From: Naumovozyma dairenensis CBS 421
Taxonomy: Eukaryota; Ascomycota; Saccharomycetes; Saccharomycetales; Saccharomycetaceae
Assembly (NCBI RefSeq): GCF_000227115.2
Contig: NC_016479.1
Location: 682,001 to 746,000 of the forward strand
Direction: 5' to 3'
DNA length: 64,000 nt
Part shown: positions 31,102-40,422 of the stretch, in pieces
Layout: each line of letters opens with the position of its first letter
Numbering within the stretch: position 1 is the stretch's first letter
The notes under the pieces: generated by a model
The model's database searches: none
What the model was told of the DNA's origin: nothing
What the model saw: the letters and a program-made list of their open reading frames with translations, nothing else
Translations under genes and position numbers: made by a program

Positions 31102-31597
31102 TTAACCTAGTAACAACTCATAAATAATCACGAGAATATTGATACCAATCAAAGGAACTATTATTTTGCGTGTAAAAATAACCAGAAAAAGTATTGTTAG
31201 TAAATTTAGTCACCCGAATCGTCATTATCTATAGAGACTTTAGTCTATTGTAATGTCATAATAAAAAATATCTTCAGTTACATACTTCTCAACAATGTTT
31301 GGACGGCACCAATAAGCTGTATGACTTTCGATTTCGTTGTATCGCCTTCTTGTCCAAATACTGGTTGATCGTTGCTACTTCTCCCCAGACCGACTGAAAT
31401 AATAACATAATAGGAATGTGAATTGGACGTCATCATTCATGTAAATAGCCAGTTAGTATTGTGTTCATTTAAGTTAAATCATAAAAATGAATAACAAATA
31501 ACATACTCCTTCTGAGAAACCTCTCTTCACTTAGTACAGCAACTGCATTGATCAACAATAGGATAACATAAAATAACCTTCCTAATCCAAATATCAT
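31102..31597 (-). CDS. YOS1: Yos1, COPII-associated ER-Golgi transport protein (three exons)
   Basis: Yos1 is a small membrane protein that works with Yip1-Yif1 in ER-to-Golgi transport. Exons on the minus strand are 31597-31507, 31393-31286 and 31157-31102, joining to 84 aa (85 in S. cerevisiae). Exon 1 encodes FGLGRLFYVILLLINAVAVL and SEERFLRR. Exon 2 encodes IGLGRSSNDQPVFG and KSKVIQLIGAVQTLLR. Exon 3 encodes PLIGINILVIIYELLLG. Both introns (113 and 128 nt) start with GTATGT, end with CAG or TAG, and carry exact TACTAAC branch points at 31452-31458 and 31196-31202 (read on the minus strand). Splicing both keeps the frame. The two-intron structure matches S. cerevisiae YOS1 as I recall. Two hydrophobic segments are visible. 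Confidence 0.95.
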
Positions 31598-31755
31598 TTC
31601 TTAGATTTCACTTTTATGTATATGTTCACTTCTGTAGCTTAACTTCGACGTTAATATTTGTGATATGAGTTAACCCACTAGTTTTGTTATATCTTTGCTC
31701 TTTTGTTTTGACGATTTCAGTTCATCTTTAAATTCATATCTGAGGAAGGCATGTA
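31598..31755. other. YOS1 promoter region
   Basis: A short A/T-rich upstream stretch of YOS1 with nothing else seen. Confidence 0.5.
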
Positions 31756-31890
31756 TTATCCATTAAGTTTATAGAAATGTACAGCGGCATGTGGCAAATT
31801 ATAAGCTGGAGGGATAGATAAACAAACGGAGAATGAAGCCCACCAAAGAAATGATCTAGGTAGCCTTTTGAACACCTTCCTTGGAACCAT
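31756..31890 (-). CDS. Possible 44-aa small membrane protein (unrecognised)
   Basis: From the ATG at 31888-31890 the frame encodes a basic amphipathic start (MVPRKVFKRLPRSF), a hydrophobic segment (LWWASFSVCLSIPPAY) and a short polar tail ending HFYKLNG. It contains no acidic residue, like small mitochondrial inner-membrane proteins. An upstream in-frame ATG at 31953 would give 65 aa. I do not recognise it. It sits between two conserved genes, RPS24 and YOS1, on the same strand. It may be chance in A/T-rich DNA. Confidence 0.3.
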   Translation of the reverse strand: MVPRKVFKRLPRSFLWWASFSVCLSIPPAYNLPHAAVHFYKLNG

Positions 31891-32222
31891 TGCACAAATA
31901 CTACGAAATACTAACACCAAATATCCGGACTTCAGATCAAGAAGTAATATCATTTCAGTGTTTGTACGGTCTGGAGTGTCGAGCTATCTAATGTTGATTT
32001 TGGAATATGTTCAAGCTATAAATAAACCCTCTGATGAATAATAATGACCTTAATAATTAAAATTGTTTTTATGACACAGAATGTAATGAATTACACTTGA
32101 AAAAGATACATATTGATATACATATATTCAAACAGCTAAATTAGAATAGACATGATATTATTATTTGCTTTAAAAATTATAGCAAAAATAGAACCCCTCG
32201 AAATGGCGTGATTTCAATTTGT
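31891..32222. other. Spacer between the small ORF and RPS24 3' end
   Basis: A/T-rich; holds the RPS24 3' UTR and polyadenylation region. No other feature is seen. Confidence 0.5.
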
Positions 32223-33167
32223 TTAATCAGCGTTACGACGAGCAATCTTCTTAGCTCTTCTCTTACCAGTACCGAAGACCTTCTTGTCTCTGTTCTTCTT
32301 TTGCTTTCTTTGTTGTCTGGAAGCCTTTTCGACCTTTTCAGCTAAACCGTATCTAACCAATCTGTAAGTTGGTTCGAATTTCTTAGCATCAGCAACAGAG
32401 TTGTAGACTAAACCGAAACCGGTAGATTTGGAACCACCGAATTGAGTTCTGAAACCGAAAACGGAGACAGCATCCTTTTCTAGCCTTGTAGACTTGAGCT
32501 AATTTTTCACGTAATTCATCCTTCGAGACGTTAGCTCTGTTTGGGTGTAAAACGTCAACAACGAATTGTTTTCTAGCCAATAATGGGTTGGTGATAACCT
32601 TTCTAGTACGGATAGTGACAGAGTCAGACTAACTTGAAAGTACAAATAATAAATGAAAGTTGATTTCATTAATTATAAAAATAGTTGTTAGTGAAACATT
32701 CATCGTAGTTTGATATCGGAGTTTTTTATGTAAGAGAAACCTTGGTATATTTGAATATAGTATAATATCAGATCACATATGCTTCTCTTGTTTGATAATG
32801 TATCATCTTTGTTCTCATTGCATACGATTTTCTGTTATCGAAGCACTTTTGCGTCTAATTATCAGTTCCTATTTCCATTAATCTATGTACCACCCAATGT
32901 TGAAAACTCTTAATGCCTTTTGTTGTTGTTTTGCTTCATAGTCACTATTCATCATATACCATCATGGCTAAATGGATTCTTCATGATATTAATAGTCTGA
33001 TACTTCCCTCACATTATGGATTATAATAAATGTTCCTCTTTTTCTTGATCATGATATTATTTTCCAGATTTTTGAAGTTTATTTGCCTATTACTTCGTCT
33101 CGTATTTACGGTTCAAATACATGGTTTTCTCCTCATATTTTCATTAGTTCAATATACCACATACCAT
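32223..33167 (-). CDS. RPS24: 40S ribosomal protein eS24 (Rps24), two exons, one-base frame break in exon 2
   Basis: Exon 1 is only the ATG (33165-33167), directly followed by GTATGT. The 536-nt intron (32629-33164) has a CACTAAC branch point at 32687-32693 and ends with TAG; exon 2 is 32628-32223. S. cerevisiae RPS24A has the same ATG-only first exon as I recall. Exon 2 reads [20 protein letters not shown] and [12 protein letters not shown], then loses frame. One extra base at 32481 shifts it, and the other frame continues faultlessly ([42 protein letters not shown] stop). Codons are strongly biased to AGA/TTG/GGT, as in highly expressed genes. If the family is single-copy here, the extra base must be a sequence error; if paired, this could be a very young pseudogene. 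Confidence 0.92.
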
Positions 33168-34078
33168 TCTGTTTATTCTATGTTGGTTCCTATGTGTTTT
33201 TAATCATTTTTCAACATCTGATATTAAATTTGCATATAGGCTGAAAAATATCTAATTGCATTGGTATTACCCATTGACATTGGGCATTCGTTAGTTTGTC
33301 CGAATCTTCCTTACCGGCCGTTACTGGTGCTCCTACATGCTACAGTCTACCGTAAACTGAGGATAGACTAGGGAGGGGGTTCCCTGAAGGACGTCTACAT
33401 CGTCTAGACAGGACAATTTTTGGCCTCCCTTTACATGGCATGAAAGCTTCGGCCTAGGAGTCCGTTAGTTAGGCGGGAAACTTATTGTCAAAACAGATGT
33501 ATTTCATATAAAAACAAAAAACAGACACGAAAAGGTATGGGTGCTAGTCCAACAAATCTGAAAGTCCGAAAAAGTGCCATTTCATTCACCACTGAATAAA
33601 TAGGCAAATAATTCCTCTTATTAACAGATACTACAAAGAATACGTAGGCATAAAGAACAAAGCCTCGGTTCAATTACTTCGTAACTTTATTATATTCTCG
33701 TGTATCAAAAAGTCTTTATGCCAGCTTAGAAATAGTCACTGCTATGTAATGACCAAGTGAAAACTTGGATAAGGAATGACGGTAGGGCAGCGAGTTTTCT
33801 TGTAGTAACTTGACATAAATCGGCAATACGCGACAATTACGTGCTACACTTGTAATGTCTAAAAAGGTTTCTCGGTATCTCATCTTAACATTTACAACAC
33901 AAAAGTAGATTGCTCTTTTCCCTGTAGGCCAGTTTTTGTTACTTTTTATTTCCATTGAGAGGAAAGAAAAGGAATGATGCAGTAGTTTTCTATACTTTAA
34001 AACGGTAGCTTCAAGCTTTTTTAATAAGTGATATATTTTACGGGATATAAATATGTACAAGTCAGGTTTCATTGAATC
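33168..34078. other. RPS24 upstream / TRZ1 downstream spacer
   Basis: It holds a GC-richer block at about 33300-33480, presumably RPS24 promoter; I could not identify a canonical Rap1 site. A 118-codon ATG frame at 33716-34072 lies in frame directly after the TRZ1 stop, but its composition is unremarkable. Confidence 0.5.
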
Positions 34079-36652
34079 TTACATAGTGTCAAGGTCGGTT
34101 TCACTCTTATTGTCTTCTTGTTCCTTTTCTTCAATGAAAGCTTTGTTCAGTAATGGGAAGACTGCCTCTTGATCACCGAGCGTTTCATAATCGACAATCA
34201 TTCCATCAAACGCAAAACAATATTCTTTAGCTTGAACCTTTATGTTATTGCCCATTTGTGGAAGTTTAGGATATCTTTGTGAAAAGTGCGTAAGTATTAA
34301 CTTCCTTGCATTCATTTCGTTAGATACCTCAATAGCTTCATTAATCGTACAATGTCTCTTTTTAATAGCGTCTTCAATCAATTCATTATCTAAAGTAGCT
34401 TCGTGTATCAATAAATCGGAATTATAACCTACACCTTTTGAGAATTTCTCAATATTTGGTCTCGTATCACCAGAATAAGAAACTTTAAAGGTTTTGGAAT
34501 ATGAATCGTTAGGAGAGCTTGAATTCATAAAAAATGTGATGGAATTAGAATATGCCCAATCACAATGTTTAGCTCTACAAGTTTGGAATGACTTAATACG
34601 TAATTCTTGATACATCTGCTTAATCATCTGTAGATTTCTATAAGAGCTTGTTTTATCTAATTCTAATTTTCTTCTTTTTGGTGAATGGTTTGGAGATACA
34701 GATTGTGCTTTTTCCGCTTTATTCTTCGTAGCTTTTAGATTATCAAATTCATTAATGGTTAGTGTTTTAGTTTCCATCCTAACAAATGAATCGTTTACCA
34801 AATGCTCGTTACTAATATAGTTAATCCTTGATAAAATCTCATCATTTTCGAATAGGAGCCATTCATTAACAAATTTATTGTATTGCCATGGTGTTACTAA
34901 ATAAATCTTGGCATCAGGGTCTGATTTATTATATTTATACCATTCTCTTAATATACTAATGATACCTAGGTGATGATCGGCATGTAAATGACTCAAGTAA
35001 ATTAATTTCAAATCTTTGAAAATAGTTTGTAATTCCAATTGTGAAAACATTCTACTCAAAGTACCGATTGTGTTTTCACCTGCATCAAAGAGAACACATC
35101 TGTTTGTAATCTCAAGATTGTTGTTGACGTAAGGGATCTTTAATAGAGTTGAAATGACATTTCTGTATTTGGATGGTAATGCACTTCCTGTTCCTAATGT
35201 TATTGCTTCTACATGTGTAGACTTTTCTGGTGTATTATTGAAATTATTGACATTTATTTGATTTTCAATTACATTTTCATAAGTTGCTGTAGCAGGGAAG
35301 TTTAAATTCTTAATATGCTTATCGAATGATTGCTTATATGAAAAATTCAAAATTTTCTGGGAATCATCTCGAACTTGACAATTTAAAGGATTTTCCGGAT
35401 CTTGTTCACCTTTAGTATACGGTTGAATAACCAATGATTTATTTTGACAATAAATATGAACATTATCAGATGGAATTGACTTTGCAGAAACAGGATCTTC
35501 TTCTGATTGAACCATTGACACTCCGTCTGGTATATTTTTATCAAAACATTCGTAAAATTCTTTTGATATAAGTGAATCACTTCTTGGTAGGTTATAGTTA
35601 TTAATTTGTAAGGCTTTTAATTTCATGGTTGTTAGAGTTGATCCCAAGAAAGTTAAGTTATTACGTGATACTTTAGAATGGGAGACAAAATGTTGTATAT
35701 TGTTGTTTTGGTTGAATGTCTCTATAAACGAAATAAGCTTAGAGTCAATTGTGACGTCTTCGCCAAGGAAATAGTAAATTGCGCCTAAATCTGTTTGATC
35801 GTAACCGTCAAAACAGTCCTTGAAAGATGGAAGGTAATCGTTATGTGGAATATCTAAGATTAATATCTTAGCAAATTGACGCTCCTTTTCTAGAACTTGA
35901 TCTGCTGTAACAATTGTTCCATTTTCCAAAGATATTGTTTCACCTTTAGTTAACTTCGCAAAGAGGGGACCTTTTGGAACACCTAACTTAATCGCTTCTT
36001 CTACTTTAAATTTACCTCTTACAGGGTTGAAAGAAAGTTCATATGATGTAGTGGAAGTTAGTGTTTCTCGCACGTCTTTGAAGTTTTTATTGGGCAATTC
36101 TACATTTAGATGAGGATCAGAGGAGGGATCGTATCTGGTGACCGGACCTAACTTAGGAAACATGTTTGAAATTATTGATTGTAACATCGTTCTTTCCTTC
36201 GCTGAAAATACTTCTTCAGTATTGGTAGGGGCTGAAATAGTAGTAGGAGATAAGACAATTGACTTAACAGTAATAAACTTATCCTTATAAGATTGGCCAT
36301 TTGTCAATATATTGGTTTTCAAATTGATACCAAATCTAAAAACGAAATATCTCCAAGTAGACACGATATAATCCACTAAACTACTCCCATAATTCAAGCA
36401 AAGATTTGTCTTCCCTTTATCAGCAATTGTAAGGATCATACCTGGTAGACCTCCTAAACATGGCCAGTTCAATTCACCTGTGATGAAAATATTTTCTAAT
36501 TTTGATATTCTTATTCTGTTCTCTGTGAGTACACGTTGCGCCCCTTCTGGAATTTTGCCAAAAAAATATCTTTCCCCATGATCTGATTGCAACAACAACA
36601 AAGGATGTTTTGTATCCGCAGTTGGATGGGTGATTGGTAAGAGTGTGAACAT
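34079..36652 (-). CDS. TRZ1: Long-form tRNase Z (Trz1), tRNA 3' endonuclease
   Basis: Trz1 cleaves the 3' trailer of pre-tRNAs in nucleus and mitochondria (metallo-beta-lactamase fold, ELAC2 family). From the first AUG at 36650-36652 the protein is 857 aa (about 838 in S. cerevisiae), beginning MFTLLPITHPTADTKHP. The degenerate N-terminal half carries TGELNWPCLGGLPGM and GVPKGPLFAKLTKGE. The catalytic C-terminal half carries GTGSALPSKYRN, the zinc motif LSHLHADHHLG, SYSGDTRP and LILTHFSQRYP. The frame is open for 88 more codons upstream without an ATG and encodes a basic, presequence-like region (see findings). A possible internal phospho-acceptor block SVSPNHSPKRRK is visible. The gene stops with TAA at 34079-34081. 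Confidence 0.95.
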   Translation of the reverse strand: MFTLLPITHPTADTKHPLLLLQSDHGERYFFGKIPEGAQRVLTENRIRISKLENIFITGELNWPCLGGLPGMILTIADKGKTNLCLNYGSSLVDYIVSTWRYFVFRFGINLKTNILTNGQSYKDKFITVKSIVLSPTTISAPTNTEEVFSAKERTMLQSIISNMFPKLGPVTRYDPSSDPHLNVELPNKNFKDVRETLTSTTSYELSFNPVRGKFKVEEAIKLGVPKGPLFAKLTKGETISLENGTIVTADQVLEKERQFAKILILDIPHNDYLPSFKDCFDGYDQTDLGAIYYFLGEDVTIDSKLISFIETFNQNNNIQHFVSHSKVSRNNLTFLGSTLTTMKLKALQINNYNLPRSDSLISKEFYECFDKNIPDGVSMVQSEEDPVSAKSIPSDNVHIYCQNKSLVIQPYTKGEQDPENPLNCQVRDDSQKILNFSYKQSFDKHIKNLNFPATATYENVIENQINVNNFNNTPEKSTHVEAITLGTGSALPSKYRNVISTLLKIPYVNNNLEITNRCVLFDAGENTIGTLSRMFSQLELQTIFKDLKLIYLSHLHADHHLGIISILREWYKYNKSDPDAKIYLVTPWQYNKFVNEWLLFENDEILSRINYISNEHLVNDSFVRMETKTLTINEFDNLKATKNKAEKAQSVSPNHSPKRRKLELDKTSSYRNLQMIKQMYQELRIKSFQTCRAKHCDWAYSNSITFFMNSSSPNDSYSKTFKVSYSGDTRPNIEKFSKGVGYNSDLLIHEATLDNELIEDAIKKRHCTINEAIEVSNEMNARKLILTHFSQRYPKLPQMGNNIKVQAKEYCFAFDGMIVDYETLGDQEAVFPLLNKAFIEEKEQEDNKSETDLDTM

Positions 36653-37265
36653 GGTAGATGCTTGTTTTCTCTTAGGTTTCACTTCTTTTATTTCTGATCT
36701 TGTTGCAAACTTCTTAGGCTTCTTTGATTTTTTGAAATTGAGGTAGTATTTCTTCGTCGAGTAATAAGATTGTGATGACGATGTTAAAGATGGGTAGTAT
36801 GGGGCTCGCGATGAAACGTAAAGTAGTTGAGAAGATGACACTAATCTTATAGGTCTACCAAAACCGATGATTTTAGCTGTTAATGACAGTTTTACCAGTT
36901 TGATAAAGGGATTTTAGAAATGATTGCAAACAGCCCAATGTGATGTTAGGAACAATCCAAATTGTTAAACGTATCTTTTTTCTTACCTACGTCAGATTTA
37001 CTATTGAAATTTCTTACTTTAGTAATATTTGGTTAAGATATATATGAAATAATTTTCTAATATGTCAATATTGAAAATCTAAAAAGGCCCATCGCGAAAT
37101 TCTAAATAGAGTACGTAAGTGGAATCTACGTAGATAGACTTTAGAATAATATTATATCAACAAGGCAAACAAAACCATCAAATCAATCTATTGTCTTATA
37201 GTAGAAAGGTAAAAAATCGATAGAAGAGGAACCAATAAAGGAAAATTATAAAGAGGGAAAAAACA
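36653..37265. other. TRZ1-DAD2 divergent promoter
   Basis: The TRZ1 side (36653-36913) is an open, ATG-free frame in phase with TRZ1. The minus strand has no ATG from 36653 to past 37020. The remainder is A/T-rich promoter DNA. No other gene. Confidence 0.6.
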
Positions 37266-37712
37266 ATGGAAAATACAGAGTTATTAATATCGAAACAACG
37301 AGAATTAGAAGCGTTAAAGAAGATAACGACGTTGACAGATAACATGAAAATACAATTGGATGAACTCTCGATACAGGTATCCAAGTTAGAGCACAATGCC
37401 TCGGTAGTGGGTGATGTAACTTCTATTTGGGATTCTGTGCTTAAATCTATATCACAAGCAAGTTTAGGACTTTTACAATACTCAGAGAACGATTATGAAG
37501 TTGGTGTATGGAATAATAATAATGAATCTCGAGACGATATCTATAATGAAGATAAGAAGACAGGTATACCCTTGCCAGAGACATTGGTTAGAATAAGGGC
37601 AACAACAGAAGATGAGGATCTTACGCAGAATGAGCCTAATGAAGGATCGGAAGCAAAGGCAGAAGCAGAAGCAGAAGCACATCGTTCAAGTGAGGATAGT
37701 CTAGAGAAATAA
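37266..37712 (+). CDS. DAD2: Dad2, DASH/Dam1 kinetochore complex subunit
   Basis: Dad2 is a subunit of the ten-protein Dam1/DASH ring that couples kinetochores to microtubules. The 148-aa product (about 133 in S. cerevisiae) starts with a heptad-containing helix (LLISKQRELEALKKITTLTD, DELSIQVSKLEHN) followed by the conserved VTSIWDSVLKSISQASLGLLQY segment. It ends in an acidic tail with an EAKAEAEAEAEA repeat. The start is the first ATG. It is convergent with NUP133, exactly as YKR083C-YKR082W in S. cerevisiae. Confidence 0.93.
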   Translation: MENTELLISKQRELEALKKITTLTDNMKIQLDELSIQVSKLEHNASVVGDVTSIWDSVLKSISQASLGLLQYSENDYEVGVWNNNNESRDDIYNEDKKTGIPLPETLVRIRATTEDEDLTQNEPNEGSEAKAEAEAEAHRSSEDSLEK

Positions 37713-37867
37713 AGTTAAAGAAGAAATAGTGAAGAAAATCTTGATTTATTGTCTGTCACGACATGAAAAAAATCAATACCGTTAAAGTTCCTTGATAATT
37801 TATTGTAAATATACAAAATCATTTAATAGATATAAATATATATATATATGTATGCGTGATGCCCTTT

Positions 37868-38587
37868 TTAATGATATTCAATAGAATTACTTTCATAATT
37901 TATTGTACATTTATTTCCCGCTTCGTCATTAGTCAATGCAATAATCGTTTGTAATAGTTCGTTCAGTTGCGGTATTGAATTCAGCGAGAAAATTTCTTCG
38001 TTTTTGAAATTATTGATTTTTTCAATGTCAGCATCAGAATTACGATATACATGTGCTGTATATTCTTGAGATGTTTCAATATTAATTGTGTTTATTATCG
38101 TTGTTAAATGTGGTGGATTGATATTTTTATTATAATATAATTCATCTTCAAAATATTTTTGTAATAAATGATAAATGGCGATATTATCAAAATTCCTTTT
38201 TCTTCACTTTGTATGAACTCATCTACTGAATTTAATAAGATACATCTTCTCCAAAGCATGGATTCTAAGATTGTTTTACTTTCAAAATCGACATAATAAA
38301 CAGCAGAACTGAAAGCCAATAATCTCATTCCGAAATAAATTGATTGCCAACTATTTAACATACTGTACATTTCAATTAATTCGTTGAATTCAATTGTCTT
38401 ATTGTCATTTTGTAAAATTGAGAGTAATTTTTGGAAGTATGGTTTATTTAATTCAGTATTAATGAATTTATCGTTTAATTTATAACGATTTGTCTTTATA
38501 CCATCTATTATATCTTTCATACCATCAATTAAATCCAATTTATTTTGTATTTCATTTAAAGTTTCCATATTTTCATTGTGTACATGA

Positions 38588-38622
<35 letters not shown>

Positions 38623-40388
38623 ATTCAGTTCATCAATTTCAATTGAATCATCGTTTGAAGCATCTACCATCCCACTTAATTTAGCAATGTTTAAATGTAA
38701 CGTATTAGTGTCTAGTAATTCATTTGGTTTAGAAATGGTATTCAAAGTAACCATAGCATCCTTATAATTATTAGTTAATACATCATGAATCCATGAAACG
38801 TTACCAAACTTGTTATCCTTTTTCATCTGGTAGAAAAATTGTTGTAGGTAATCTTTATAAGAAGTCAAGAACAATTGAGCTTCCTCTGTGTGTGTGTTAG
38901 TTAATGGAGAACTATATAATGTTTCCAATTCTCTATTATTAATTAAATATAAAAATAAAGTCTTAGCGAATGGGTATGCGAATTTAGTCAAATATTTCAT
39001 ATACAACTGATCGATGTCTAAAATTTTGGTCTTTGATGATGATAAAGTTTCAATTAATGATTCTAAATCTGTATAATATTCAGTAATCTTTAGTGATTCA
39101 ATATTTTCGTTCAATTGACAAAGGATATGATTCCAGTTTAAATGATTAGAGGAATATATTTCATTTAATTCGAATACCTTTTCTAAAGTTATTCTTTCTG
39201 TTGGATCAATCATTACCCAATTTTTCAATTTATTAAATGTATAATATAACGTTTTCACTAAGGATAAACTCAAATCTTTCAAATTTTCTTCTTGTTGTTG
39301 TTGTTCTTGCTGTAGGTCTGTATATTCAGCATCGTATGAAAATTTCAAGTTGAACAAGATTTCATTAATACTTTTCAATAATTTGATATTAATGAACCAT
39401 GGTAATGGTAATATTGATTGGTCATTATTAGAATCCATATTAAATTGAGTTAATTTAACTTCATTCTCTCCTTCTTCTAATACTGAATGATAAATGGTGG
39501 TGATTAGAAGATTAGCGATACTTGAATTATTCATGAAATTTTGTTCTTGCTTTTGTTGTACTTGTTGAGTGGCGAAAAGTAAAGCGTAGATAAAATTAAT
39601 GAAAATTTTTGGGAATTGATCTATTTTATTTATTAATAAATTGTATTCATTTTCATTTTGTGAGTTTAAATATTTGATCCATTGTTGTTGAAGGTATTTT
39701 CTATTCTTGTCATCTTGATATAAGAATTTCATTAAATGAAGAGAACAATTTAAAGTTTCGTAATTTGATATTAGTGTAAATTTAACCTTTTGGGAAATTT
39801 TATCATTAAAGTTAATTTGTGTAAAGTCTAATAAATTTTTATAATAATTCAATCTTATTTGCAGATTTAATAATAAGAATCTATTATTATTATTATTATT
39901 ATTATCTTGTTGTTGAGTGTCAAGCGACGAATAAGATGATGATGACGACGTTGGTATAAATTTGTTATCTTGAGGGAATAAGATTTCATTCATTGAAGTT
40001 AACAAATCTGATTCAATTGATTCAATATTATCTTTAGAGGTGTTAATAGTTATATCATTTGGTAAATTGAATTGAATTGTATCAATTGAATTTGAATTCG
40101 TGAAATAAATAGCTTGATCAATATGTGACTTAATAAAGCTAATATTATCATTTATTGCTTCTATATTTTCTTCTTTCAAATGAATTTTAATGATACCGAA
40201 TTTCTTAGTTAAAACGTATAAATCTTTCCCATTATTATCCAAAGATGGGACCCCCCAGATATTAATATTTTGATCATTTAAACTAATTATATCTTCCCAT
40301 TTTCTTTTCAAAGTGAATGATGGATCTAATTTTGAACTTATTTGTGTTAATACTATAGCATTTGGGAAAGATATCATGATAGATATGA

Positions 40389-40422
<34 letters not shown>

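Noticed and set aside
32475..32490. Programmed +1 frameshift in RPS24
   Set aside because: The site has no CUU-AGG-C or GCG-AGU-U type heptamer and no slow codon, and eS24 is not known to use frameshifting.
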